This document shows positions 25,553-34,417 of a stretch of DNA of 64,000 nt, piece after piece (the first letter of the stretch is position 1; each line of letters starts with the position of its first letter). Position numbers and translations under genes: made by a program. The notes under the pieces are model-generated. The model was not told the DNA's origin, ran no database searches, and saw nothing but the letters and a program-made list of their open reading frames with translations. The stretch comes from an uncultured Myxococcales bacterium (lineage in GTDB: Bacteria; Myxococcota_A; UBA9042), in assembly GCA_903896545.1 (NCBI GenBank), contig CAITYF010000051.1, positions 43,147-107,146 of the forward strand. The letters run 5' to 3'.

Positions 25553-27930
25553 CCGCCGCCATCAAGCCAGAGAACGCCAGCCAAGGTCGCCCGTACGCCG
25601 TTGTTGGCGCGCGGCACGGCAAGCCCGACTCGCTCGACGCGCTGGCTGGCTTGGCCAAGTACACCGACGACATCGCGCTGCCGCGGATGTTGCACGCCAA
25701 GATCTTGCGGTCGCCGCACGCGCACGCGCGGATTCTGAGCATCGACACGAGTGCAGCGGAGGCGCTGGAAGGTGTGTACGCCGTCGTCGTTGGCGAAGAA
25801 ATGCCGACACGCTACGGCGTGATTCCGTGGACGCCTGACGAACAGGCGCTGGCGGCAGACAAAGTTCGGTACGTTGGCGACGCGGTAGCGGCGGTTGCGG
25901 CGATTTCCGAAGACGTGGCGTTGGCGGCGTGCAAGCGGATCGTCGTCGCGTACGAGGTTCTGGAACCGCTGACGACGCCGGAAGCGGCGCTGGCGAACCC
26001 GCAGAACAAGATCCACGAGAGCAACAAGCACGGCAATATCACGAAGCAGGTGCAGCTGGCGTTCGGCGACGTGGACGGGCAACTTGCGGCGGCGGATCTG
26101 GTGATCGAGGGGCACTACGAATTCCACGGTTCGACCCACGGCGCGCTGGAACCGCATTGCAGCCTGGCGCACGTGGACGGTCGCGGGCTCCTGACGGTGT
26201 GGTCCGCGACGCAGGTTCCGCATTACCTGCACCGTGAACTCGCCAAAGTGCTTGAAATTCCCACCCACAAGATCCGCGTGATTCAGCCGGCAGTGGGCGG
26301 CGGTTTTGGCGGCAAGTCAGAACCGTTCGACTTGGAATTCGTCGCTGCCAAGCTGGCCATGAAGACGGGGCGCCCGGTCAAGTGCTTGTACACGCGGGAA
26401 GAAGTATTCCTCGCGCATCGCGGACGGCACCCTTTTGACATGCACTACCGCACGGGCTTCACCAAGGACGGCAAGATCCTGGCGGTCGACGGCAAGTCGG
26501 TGCTGGACGGCGGCGCGTACAGTTCGTTTGGCCTCGTGACGACGTACTACTCGGGGCAATTGCTTGGATCGCCTTACGTTTTTGGTTCGTACCGTTTTGA
26601 TTCCACGCGCGTTTACACCAACAAGCCCGCGTGCGGTCCCAAGCGCGGCCACGGCAGCGTGCAGCCGCGTTTTGCGATTGAAGTGCAGTTGGATAAGGCC
26701 GCACGCGCGCTGAAAATCGACCCGATCGAGCTGCGGCGCCGCAACTTCATCGGTGAAAATACCAAGACGATTAACGAGTTTCACATCGGTTCGAACGGGT
26801 TTCTGGAATGTTTGGCGCTTGTGGAAACCGCCTCGGACTGGAAGGCGAAGCACGCGAAGCTGCCGCGCGGCCGTGGGCTTGGCGTCGCGGGTTCCACCTA
26901 CATCTCTGGCACCAATTACTGCATTTATCCCACGGACTTACCGCAGTCCGGCGTGCAGATTTGCCTCGATCGCTCCGGACGCGTGCGCGTCTTCGCGGGC
27001 ACGAGCGACATCGGGCAGGGCAGTTCGACGATGCTTGCCGTGGTCGCCGCTGAAGAACTCGGCGTGCATCTGGACGACGTCCGCGTCGTGGCCGCAGACA
27101 GCGACTTGTGCCCGGTCGATTTGGGCTCCTACAGCTCGCGCGTCACGTTGATGGCGGGCAATGCGTGCCTGAACGCCGCGCGCGACTTGGCTGGAAAAGT
27201 GCGGCAAGCGGTGGCCAAGAAGTGGGGCTGCGAGAAGCGCGACGTCATTTTGGCCGACCGCCGCGCGCAACGTTTGGACGACCCCGGCGTTTGGCTGGAC
27301 ATCACCGAAGCGTTCATTCTGGCGGAAATCGAATTCGGCACGATGGGCAGCACCGGCAGCTATCAAACCCCGCGCGAGGACGTTCACGGCGAATACCGCG
27401 GCGGCACGATTGGCGCCAGTCCGGCGTATTCGTTCACCGCGCACATCGCCGAAGTCAGCGTGGACGAAGAAACCGGTGAAGTGCGCGTGGAGAACATTTG
27501 GTGCGCCCACGACTGCGGTCGCGCGTTGAGTCCCGTCCTCGTGGAAGGCCAAATCGAGGGCAGCGTGTACATGGGCTTTGGTGAGACCATCATGGAGCAT
27601 CACCACGTGATGCCGTCGGGGCTCAAAACGGACGGTCAACGGCGGGATACCGGACCGGGCAAGGAAGGGCTGCTGGCCCACAGTTCGCTTCTGGATTACC
27701 GCATGCCGACGACGCTCGACACGCCGGACTTGCACGCGGGCATCGTGGAAAAGCCGGATCCGCGCGGGCCTTTTGGCGCGAAGGAAGCGGGTGAAGGTCC
27801 GCTCCACAGCGTCGTTCCGGCGATTTGCAACGCGATCTTCGACGCGTGCGGCGTGCGCGTGGACGCGTTGCCCGTGACGCCGGCCAAGATTCTCGCAGGC
27901 TTGCGCGCCCAGCGCACGGGAGGTGTGTGA
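25549..27930 (+). CDS. Molybdenum hydroxylase large subunit (molybdopterin-binding)
   Basis: 793-residue catalytic subunit with the Ald_Xan_dh_C a/b hammerhead (LAGLAKYTDDIALPRMLHAK) and the molybdopterin-binding domain (GGGFGGKSEPFDLEF near residue 248; GTSDIGQGSSTMLAVVAAEELG). The C-terminal catalytic Glu motif reads GPFGAKEAGEGP. Chemistry is hydroxylation or reduction at an aromatic or heteroaromatic carbon; the exact substrate cannot be read. The FAD partner suggests the 4-hydroxybenzoyl-CoA reductase branch. Overlaps with both neighbours indicate coupled translation. Confidence 0.9.
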   Translation: MTAAIKPENASQGRPYAVVGARHGKPDSLDALAGLAKYTDDIALPRMLHAKILRSPHAHARILSIDTSAAEALEGVYAVVVGEEMPTRYGVIPWTPDEQALAADKVRYVGDAVAAVAAISEDVALAACKRIVVAYEVLEPLTTPEAALANPQNKIHESNKHGNITKQVQLAFGDVDGQLAAADLVIEGHYEFHGSTHGALEPHCSLAHVDGRGLLTVWSATQVPHYLHRELAKVLEIPTHKIRVIQPAVGGGFGGKSEPFDLEFVAAKLAMKTGRPVKCLYTREEVFLAHRGRHPFDMHYRTGFTKDGKILAVDGKSVLDGGAYSSFGLVTTYYSGQLLGSPYVFGSYRFDSTRVYTNKPACGPKRGHGSVQPRFAIEVQLDKAARALKIDPIELRRRNFIGENTKTINEFHIGSNGFLECLALVETASDWKAKHAKLPRGRGLGVAGSTYISGTNYCIYPTDLPQSGVQICLDRSGRVRVFAGTSDIGQGSSTMLAVVAAEELGVHLDDVRVVAADSDLCPVDLGSYSSRVTLMAGNACLNAARDLAGKVRQAVAKKWGCEKRDVILADRRAQRLDDPGVWLDITEAFILAEIEFGTMGSTGSYQTPREDVHGEYRGGTIGASPAYSFTAHIAEVSVDEETGEVRVENIWCAHDCGRALSPVLVEGQIEGSVYMGFGETIMEHHHVMPSGLKTDGQRRDTGPGKEGLLAHSSLLDYRMPTTLDTPDLHAGIVEKPDPRGPFGAKEAGEGPLHSVVPAICNAIFDACGVRVDALPVTPAKILAGLRAQRTGGV

Positions 27931-28934
27931 TGTTGCGCCTCTCGCCGTTTACGTTGCACCAGCCCAAGACCCTCGACGAAGCGACGCAGTTGCTCGCCCA
28001 GCACGCACCCGACGTGCGCGTGATCAGTGGCGGCACGGATCTGTTGCCGAACATGAAGTTGGCGCAGACGAAAGTCACGCACCTCGTTTCGGCCAAATTT
28101 CTGGAAGAGCTGCACGGCATTGAGCGCACCGAGACGCACGTGCGGATTGGCGCTGCGACTGGCTTGAAGACCCTGGCGGAAGACCCGGACGTGTTGGAAT
28201 TGCTGCCTGCATTGGCCTACGCCGCGTCGCGCATCGCCAGTCCGCAGATTCGCAACATGGGCACGCTGGGCGGCAACATCAGCCTGGACACGCGCTGCCG
28301 CTACATCAACCAGTCCGAGCTCTGGCGCGAGGCGCTTGGCGGCTGCTTGAAGTCGCATGGCACGGAGTGTCACGTCGTGCCGGGCGGTCAAGGCTGTGTG
28401 GCGGCGCTTTCGGCGGACACGGTCCCGTCGCTCATTGCGTATGGCGCGGTTGTGGAGCTTGCCAGCGACAAGGGGCTACGCCGCGCGCCGGTTTCCGAGC
28501 TGTTCCAGCAGGACGGCACGTGGCACGTCCGCATCGCGCGGGAAGAGCTCTTGGTCGCCGTAGAAATCCCGATCCCGTCGCCGCAGACCCGCGTGGCGTA
28601 TCGCAAGTGGGCGGTGCGGCAAAGCATCGATTTTCCGCTGGTGTCCGTGGCCGTGCGTCTCGATGTTGCCGACGGCGTGCTGGCGGGCGGTAGCGTCGTG
28701 GTGGGCGCGCTGGGGCCGCGTCCGCGCGTGCTGACGCTGGAACGGCTGGTCGGCAGCACGCTGGATGAGAAGCTGGCGCAAGCGTTGGGGCAAATGGTGT
28801 ACGACCGTGCGCGCCCCTTGCCGAACATTCCGTACGACGCCGAGTACCGCCGCGAGCGCATGGTTGTCGAAGTGCGACGCGCGGTGCGGTCGCTGGTGGG
28901 ACTACCGGAACGACCGCTCACGCCGCAGGCGTAG
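27930..28934 (+). CDS. Molybdenum hydroxylase FAD subunit with extra [4Fe-4S] loop (HcrB-like)
   Basis: 334-residue FAD-binding subunit (VISGGTDLLPNMKL; SPQIRNMGTLGGNISLD). Between the FAD motifs and the CO_deh_flav C domain is a loop with Cys123, 139, 147 and 156, spaced C-x15-C-x7-C-x8-C. To my knowledge this is the spacing of the extra [4Fe-4S] ligands in the beta subunit of 4-hydroxybenzoyl-CoA reductase, an enzyme that removes a phenolic OH by low-potential electrons. Ordinary xanthine dehydrogenase FAD subunits lack it. ATG overlaps the upstream TGA. Confidence 0.85.
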   Translation: MLRLSPFTLHQPKTLDEATQLLAQHAPDVRVISGGTDLLPNMKLAQTKVTHLVSAKFLEELHGIERTETHVRIGAATGLKTLAEDPDVLELLPALAYAASRIASPQIRNMGTLGGNISLDTRCRYINQSELWREALGGCLKSHGTECHVVPGGQGCVAALSADTVPSLIAYGAVVELASDKGLRRAPVSELFQQDGTWHVRIAREELLVAVEIPIPSPQTRVAYRKWAVRQSIDFPLVSVAVRLDVADGVLAGGSVVVGALGPRPRVLTLERLVGSTLDEKLAQALGQMVYDRARPLPNIPYDAEYRRERMVVEVRRAVRSLVGLPERPLTPQA

Positions 28935-28952
28935 CGGGTCAAGGAGCACAAG

Positions 28953-30440
28953 ATGTCAGGCGCGATTGAACTTCCCCTCGTCCGCAGCCTGCCTGCCAAC
29001 GGCCGTGATCACGCGACGCTGCTGCAAGAACTCGAGGCGCTGCGTGTGGCGGACGCCGAGTGGCGCGACGGCCGTGTCTTCAGCCTCGTCTACGATCCCG
29101 GCCACGCGCACGAGACCTTTCTGCGCGAGGCACACGGGCGCTATTTCAGTGAAAATGGCCTGAACCCGATGGCGTTCAAGAGCCTGCACCGCATGGAAAC
29201 TGACGTGGTGCGGATGGTTGGCGCGCTCGTAAACGGCGATGCGGAGACGTGTGGCACGTTCACGTCGGGCGGCACCGAGTCGCTGCTTTTGGCGGTCAAA
29301 ACGGCGCGCGATCGTGCCCGGCGGCTCCACCCGTGGAATCGGCGCCCGGAGATTGTGCTGCCGGAGTCCGCGCACGTCGCGTTTGACAAGGCGGCGGACG
29401 CGTTTGGCCTGAGGATTCGCCGCGCGCGGCTGGACGCGGACAAGCGCGTGGACGTGAAGCACGTGAAGCGGCTCATCAACCGGCATACCGTGCTGCTCGT
29501 GGCGAGCGCGCCGCAGTACCCGCACGGCGTGATTGACCCGGTGGAAGCGATCGGCAAGCTCGCGCTGAAGCACAAGATCCCGTTTCACGTCGACGGATGC
29601 GTCGGCGGGCTGATTCTGCCGTTCATCGAGCGTCTTGGCCGTCCGTTGCCGCTGTGGGACTTTCGCGTTCCGGGTGTTACGAGTATTTCTGCAGACTTGC
29701 ATAAGTATGGCTACACAACAAAAGGCGCGTCGGTGCTGCTGCACAAGTCCAAGGATTACCTGCAGGACCAGATTTTCATCGCGACCGATTGGCCGGGCGG
29801 CGTGTACGCGTCGCCGACCTTGCCGGGCACCAAGCCGGGCGGTCCGGTGGCGGCGGCGTGGGCAGGCATCCAGGCGCTGGGCATCGACGGCTACGTGGCG
29901 CTGGCCAAGCAGACGCTGGCGGCGGCGGACGCGCTGCGCGAAGGTATTCGGCAGATCGATGGACTGCGTCTGTTATCGCCTGATAACATGCCGATCGTGA
30001 CGTGGACTTCCGCGTCGGACGACGTCGACACGTACGCGGTGGCGGATCAGCTGGAAGCGCGCGGTTGGCATCTGGACCGGCAGCAGGATCCGCCGTCGAT
30101 TCACCTCACCGTCATGGCTGGCCACGAGCGTGTGGTGCCGGAGTATCTGCGCGACCTGAAAGCCGCTGTGCAGTTTGTGCGCGAGAATCCGGGAACCAAG
30201 AGCCAAGGCAACGCGGCGATGTACGGAATGATGGCCAAGGTGCCGTTTCGGAGCATGGTCAAAAGCACTGTGCGCGGCATCATGTTGGAGATGTACGGCC
30301 CAGAAGGTGGCAAGAATCAGGGCGATCCGGCGCCGCCAGACGGCTTTGTCGGCAAGATGTTGGCAGAGCACGGCGAGAAAATCGGCCGCGCGCTGGACAC
30401 CTACCAACGGCTGCGCGCGCGCCTGAAGCGGGGTAAGTAG
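28953..30440 (+). CDS. PLP-dependent lyase/decarboxylase, sphingosine-1-phosphate lyase-like
   Basis: 495-residue group II decarboxylase-fold enzyme. The cofactor region is SGGTES (105-110), PESAHVAFDKAADAFG, HVDGCVGG and the Schiff-base lysine in ADLHKYGYTTKGAS (Lys251). The overall pattern, including IFIATDWPGGVYASPTLPGTKPG, resembles sphingosine-1-phosphate lyase more than glutamate or aromatic amino acid decarboxylases. No N-terminal membrane anchor is present, as in bacterial homologues. It directly precedes the M81 gene without a gap. Confidence 0.82.
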   Translation: MSGAIELPLVRSLPANGRDHATLLQELEALRVADAEWRDGRVFSLVYDPGHAHETFLREAHGRYFSENGLNPMAFKSLHRMETDVVRMVGALVNGDAETCGTFTSGGTESLLLAVKTARDRARRLHPWNRRPEIVLPESAHVAFDKAADAFGLRIRRARLDADKRVDVKHVKRLINRHTVLLVASAPQYPHGVIDPVEAIGKLALKHKIPFHVDGCVGGLILPFIERLGRPLPLWDFRVPGVTSISADLHKYGYTTKGASVLLHKSKDYLQDQIFIATDWPGGVYASPTLPGTKPGGPVAAAWAGIQALGIDGYVALAKQTLAAADALREGIRQIDGLRLLSPDNMPIVTWTSASDDVDTYAVADQLEARGWHLDRQQDPPSIHLTVMAGHERVVPEYLRDLKAAVQFVRENPGTKSQGNAAMYGMMAKVPFRSMVKSTVRGIMLEMYGPEGGKNQGDPAPPDGFVGKMLAEHGEKIGRALDTYQRLRARLKRGK

Positions 30441-31976
30441 ATGTCAGGGCACTGTCTTCGTCTTGCGTTTGCGCGGGTGAATCAGGAGACAAACGCGTTG
30501 TCGCCTGTGCTGACGACGGTCGCGGACTTCAAGTCGACGCATTGGCTGGAAGGTCCGCGGCTGCTCGCGGCTTGTGGGCGCAAAATCATGGAAGTGCAGG
30601 GGATGTTCCGCAACGCGGAGCTCTCCGGCTTTGTCCAGGAAGCGCACAAACTGGCGCACGCGCACGACCATCCGGACGTGGCGTTGGTTCCGCTCTTGTC
30701 CGCGTGGGCGGTGCCAAGTGGGCCGCTGACGGGCGACTGCCTGCAGACAATTATCGACACGATCCTGAAGCACTTGCGCGCGGTTGACCCGGTCGATGGC
30801 CTCTACCTGAGCCTGCACGGCGCGATGGGCGTGCGTGGCATCGAGGATCCGGAGGGTGAAATCCTGCGGCAGATTCGCGCCGTCGTGGGACCGGACCTGC
30901 CGATCGTCGTGACGTACGACCTGCACGCCAGCGTGAGTCGCCAAGTTGTGCAGCAGGTTCAGGCGATTGTGGCGTACGCGACAAATCCGCACCGCGACCA
31001 CGCGCGTACAGGCGCGGCGGCGGCGCGGCTGCTGCTTGGGCTCTGCCAAAAGACGCTCAAGCCGACCATGGCGTGGCGATCGCTGCCGATGCTGCTGGGC
31101 GGCGGGACGACGATCGATATTTTACCGCCGATGCTCGGCATTTTTCAGCGGTTGCGGCACTGGGAACGCCAGCGGAAGATCCTGTCGGGCAGCGTGCTGA
31201 TGTGCCATCCGTGGAACGCGCATCCGGAGACGGGCTGGAACATCTTGATCGTCACGCAGAATGACCAAGCGCTGGCGGAAAAGCTCGCGGACGAAATGGC
31301 TGAGCGCTGTTGGCAAGTGCGCCACGAAATGCCGCCGTCGTTCCACACGCCGGAAGCGGCGATTCGGCTGGCGAAGGAAGCGCGGCTGGCGCGCAAGCTG
31401 GGCGTGGTTGTGCTGGCGGATGCGAGTGACGTGGTGAGCGCAGGCGCGCCGGGCGAAAATACAGCGCTCATTGAGGCGCTTCTGGCGCACGGTCGTGAGT
31501 TGGTGAGCTACGTGCCGCTGCGGGATCCGCAAGTCGTCGCCGCGCTGTGGGACCAGCCGCTGGGCAGCCAGCACCATGTGAAGATCGGCGCGAAGCTGGA
31601 CAAGGCACGTGGCAAACAACTGGATATTCTGGTGAAGATCCACGAACGGCGGCAGTCACACGGCGTCGGCCGCACGCTGGTGCTGGTGCATGAACAGGTG
31701 CACATCGTCGTTGTCGAAGGTCCGGCGCTGGCGCTTGCGCCGTCGTTCTTTACGAATGCGGGGCTGAACCCGTGGCGCGCAGACGTGATCGTGGTGAAGA
31801 ACTTCTTCCCGTTCCGCATGTTTTTTGCGGCCATCGCGCGGCTGACGTTGTACGTGAAGACCGCCGGCGTGACCGATTTTGACGCTGCGCACGTGCTCGA
31901 TTTTGCCGGTGATATTCACCCGCGCGACGAGGTTGTGGAGTGGCGCACGACGGATCGGCGGCGCCGCTTGGGCTGA
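30441..31976 (+). CDS. M81-family metallopeptidase (MlrC-like)
   Basis: 511 residues with the MlrC signature opening (LAFARVNQETNALSP) and metal-site features (LHGAMGVRGIEDPEGEIL; YDLHASVS with Asp-x-His; CHPWNAHPETGWN). MlrC from microcystin degraders opens linear peptides; most homologues have unknown substrates. The ATG directly follows the upstream TAG. It ends a co-oriented run from 24426. A long hairpin covers its stop. Confidence 0.82.
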   Translation: MSGHCLRLAFARVNQETNALSPVLTTVADFKSTHWLEGPRLLAACGRKIMEVQGMFRNAELSGFVQEAHKLAHAHDHPDVALVPLLSAWAVPSGPLTGDCLQTIIDTILKHLRAVDPVDGLYLSLHGAMGVRGIEDPEGEILRQIRAVVGPDLPIVVTYDLHASVSRQVVQQVQAIVAYATNPHRDHARTGAAAARLLLGLCQKTLKPTMAWRSLPMLLGGGTTIDILPPMLGIFQRLRHWERQRKILSGSVLMCHPWNAHPETGWNILIVTQNDQALAEKLADEMAERCWQVRHEMPPSFHTPEAAIRLAKEARLARKLGVVVLADASDVVSAGAPGENTALIEALLAHGRELVSYVPLRDPQVVAALWDQPLGSQHHVKIGAKLDKARGKQLDILVKIHERRQSHGVGRTLVLVHEQVHIVVVEGPALALAPSFFTNAGLNPWRADVIVVKNFFPFRMFFAAIARLTLYVKTAGVTDFDAAHVLDFAGDIHPRDEVVEWRTTDRRRRLG

Positions 31977-32001
31977 CCGCCGATCCGTCACGACGCTCCA
32001 C
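31935..32001 (+). terminator. Long hairpin over the M81 stop codon
   Basis: Perfect 13-bp stem: arm at 31949-31961 (GACGGATCGGCGG) and arm at 31977-31989 (CCGCCGATCCGTC), loop of 15 bases holding the TGA. Outer GTGGAG (31935) and CTCCAC (31996) can extend it. No T-run follows, so it may act in both directions or stabilise the mRNA end between two convergent genes. Confidence 0.55.
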
Positions 32002-32112
32002 GCTGACCGTTCCCGATCCACGGCGTGCGACCGGAGGAGCGCGCACGGTGCAAAGTCGGAAATACAACAGGTCGCCCCGACAATCGTCGGCGTCGGACTC
32101 CCGTCAGCACGT

Positions 32113-32610
32113 TCAGATGCACTCTTTCGCGCAACTGGACGATACGCAGCCGACCAGGCTCTTCGCCGCAGCGCTGGCCGCGCCCGCGGTATCCAAGCAC
32201 TTCTGCTTGGCAGCGGAATCGGAACCAGCCGCTTTCAGGCAGTCGCCGACGCCACCCACAACGGCCGAACACGCGCTGTCGGCCATGCACGCGCCGAACT
32301 CGGTGCCGCAATGTGCCTGCATACACGGCTGGCAGATATCGCCACCGCCACCACCGCCGTCGCCGCCGCCGCCCATTCCGTCGCCGTTCATCGCGCCGTC
32401 CTTGGGCTGAATGTCGGCCGTCGTCGTGTCCGTCTTGGCGACGTCTGATGTCTGCGCGTCGCTCGTGGTCGTGTCCGACGTCGCGATGTCGCTCTCGGTC
32501 GCGTCCGTTGTCGTCGCACCGCCGGAGCTGGTGCTGGATCCGCAGCCGACGGTCGCGCTGGAGACAAAGAAAAATGCCATAAGTGTACGAAAGGTCGTGT
32601 TGATCTTCAT
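32113..32610 (-). CDS. Small Cys-rich lipoprotein with Thr/Asp tether
   Basis: 165-residue exported lipoprotein. ATG 32610 has AGGAG just upstream; the lipobox is VGCGSS. Residues 25-90 are a Ser/Thr/Asp/Ala tether with drifting TSDxxTTD repeats and a Gly-rich hinge. The end holds nine or so Cys in a helical pattern (CQPCMQAHCGTEFGACMADS...). The same layout and C-terminal pattern occur at 44162. Function unknown; surface metal binding or adhesion are possible. Confidence 0.7.
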   Translation of the reverse strand: MKINTTFRTLMAFFFVSSATVGCGSSTSSGGATTTDATESDIATSDTTTSDAQTSDVAKTDTTTADIQPKDGAMNGDGMGGGGDGGGGGGDICQPCMQAHCGTEFGACMADSACSAVVGGVGDCLKAAGSDSAAKQKCLDTAGAASAAAKSLVGCVSSSCAKECI

Positions 32611-32645
32611 GGAACTCCTGAGTTTGAAATAAAACCGCAACCTGA

Positions 32646-32675
32646 AGCGTACTCACCGACCGAGCCGTTGCGCAA
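32646..32675 (-). promoter_or_regulatory. Candidate promoter for the Cys-rich lipoprotein
   Basis: Minus strand TTGCGC (32675-32670), 18-base spacer, TACGCT (32651-32646), giving a leader of about 28 bases. The -35 box is preceded by GCGAAAAC, resembling the CGCGGCAAAAC motif upstream of other genes. Confidence 0.4.
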
Positions 32676-32773
32676 GTTTTCGCCCGGTTTCCGCCACGGC
32701 GGGGAACGTCGCTCTCGTCAGCGGTCGGGCGCGCGTGTACACTCCGCGCCCCGCTGTCGTCTGGAGCCCGCCC

Positions 32774-34360
32774 ATGTCCGCTGAACTTGAACGTGAAATC
32801 CGCCGTCGCCGCTCGTTTGCGATCATTTCGCACCCAGACGCCGGTAAGACGACGATGACGGAAAAGCTGCTGCTTTTTGGCGGCGCGATTCAGTTGGCAG
32901 GCGCAGTGAAGGCGAAGAAGTCGCAACAGTCCGCGCGGTCCGACTGGATGTCGATTGAAAAAGAGCGCGGAATTTCCGTTTCTACCGCGGTGATGTCTTT
33001 TGAGTACCGCGATTTGGCGCTGAATCTGCTCGACACGCCGGGTCACAACGACTTCTCGGAAGACACGTTCCGCACGCTGACCGCCGTGGACTCGGTGCTG
33101 ATGGTCATCGACGCCGCCAAAGGCGTGGAAACGCAGACGCGGCGCCTTCTGGAAGTGTGCCGTCTGAAGCGGACGCCGGTTATCACGTTCATCAACAAGC
33201 TCGACCTGGACGCGATGGAGCCGATGGACATTCTCGACAACCTCGAGAAGGAACTGGGCATGCAGACGACGCCGTTCACCTGGCCAATCGGCATGGGACC
33301 GGACTTCAAGGGCGTCTACGATCTGCGCGACAAAACAGTGAATTTCTATCTGGCGGCGGCACGCGGTCGGCGCAATGAGCGGGAAATTCTGCACAGCCTG
33401 GAAGGTCCCGAAGCCGAGGAACTGCTGGGCAAGCACCGCCAGCAGCTGGTGGACGAGATTGAGCTGCTGCAGGGCGCGGCGTCGCCCTGGGATGAGACGG
33501 CGTTCCTGCGCGGGCAACTGACGCCGGTGTTCTTTGGATCGGCGCTGAACAATTTTGGCGTCAAAGAGCTCCTGGATTGCTTCTGTGACTTGGCGCCGCC
33601 GCCGCAGCCGCGCGAGACGCTGGCGCGCATCGTCATGCCGGAAGAGGAGAAATTCAGCGGCTTCGTCTTCAAGATTCAGGCGAACATGGACAAGAACCAC
33701 CGCGACCGCATGGCGTTTTTGCGCGTGTGCTCAGGTACTTTTCGTCGCGGCATGAAGATCATCCACGTGCGGACCGGCAAAGAACTGCAAGTGCGCAACG
33801 CGATGACGTTCCTGGCGCGCGACCGCAGCATCGTGGAAGAGGCGTATCCGGGCGACATCATTGGAATCCCGAACCACGGCACGATCCGCATCGCGGACAC
33901 GTTTACCGAAGGCGAAGTGCTGCAGTTCACCGGCGTGCCGAGCTTTGCGCCCGAACTGTTCCGCCGCGTGCGGCTGCGCGACCCGATGAAGGCGAAGCAG
34001 TTGCAAAAAGGTCTGGAGCAAGTCTGCGAAGAAGGCGCGGCGCAGCTGTTTCGGCCGCTGATTGGCTCGGATTACATCGTGGGCGCCTTGGGCGCGCTGC
34101 AGTTTGAGGTCATCGAAGCGCGCTTGCGCGATGAGTACACCGTGGACGCGGCGTTTGAAGGGTTGGCACTGCAAGTTTGCCGTTGGGTGAGTTTTGACAA
34201 GCCGGAGCTGCGGCGGACGTTTGAGAACGCGTACACCAAGGACTTGTTCCAGGATGGCGCGGGGAATTTGTGCCTGCTGACGGAGACGCGGTTCCGCGCG
34301 GAGTACATTGCGGAGAAGAATCCAGGCGTGCGGCTGACGACGACGGTGGAGTTGCACTAG
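32774..34360 (+). CDS. prfC: Peptide chain release factor 3
   Basis: 528-residue translational GTPase that recycles RF1/RF2 from terminated ribosomes. G1 is SHPDAGKTTMTEKLL, G2 has the RGISV segment, G3 is DTPGHNDF and G4 NKLD, followed by RF3-specific domains. Length matches the family (about 529). I use ATG 32774 because the extension from 32735 lies in promoter sequence. A TACACT -10-like box is at 32738-32743, with a poor -35. Confidence 0.92.
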   Translation: MSAELEREIRRRRSFAIISHPDAGKTTMTEKLLLFGGAIQLAGAVKAKKSQQSARSDWMSIEKERGISVSTAVMSFEYRDLALNLLDTPGHNDFSEDTFRTLTAVDSVLMVIDAAKGVETQTRRLLEVCRLKRTPVITFINKLDLDAMEPMDILDNLEKELGMQTTPFTWPIGMGPDFKGVYDLRDKTVNFYLAAARGRRNEREILHSLEGPEAEELLGKHRQQLVDEIELLQGAASPWDETAFLRGQLTPVFFGSALNNFGVKELLDCFCDLAPPPQPRETLARIVMPEEEKFSGFVFKIQANMDKNHRDRMAFLRVCSGTFRRGMKIIHVRTGKELQVRNAMTFLARDRSIVEEAYPGDIIGIPNHGTIRIADTFTEGEVLQFTGVPSFAPELFRRVRLRDPMKAKQLQKGLEQVCEEGAAQLFRPLIGSDYIVGALGALQFEVIEARLRDEYTVDAAFEGLALQVCRWVSFDKPELRRTFENAYTKDLFQDGAGNLCLLTETRFRAEYIAEKNPGVRLTTTVELH

Positions 34361-34371
34361 CCGCACACCAC

Positions 34372-34405
34372 CTGCTCCCCGCCGTCGGTGCGCGACGGGG
34401 AGCAG
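34372..34405. terminator. Bidirectional hairpin between prfC and the Old Yellow Enzyme gene
   Basis: Perfect 10-bp arms CTGCTCCCCG (34372-34381) and CGGGGAGCAG (34396-34405) with a 14-base loop that can pair further. It sits between convergent stops at 34360 and 34418. Confidence 0.7.
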
Positions 34406-34417
34406 ATCGCGCGACTC

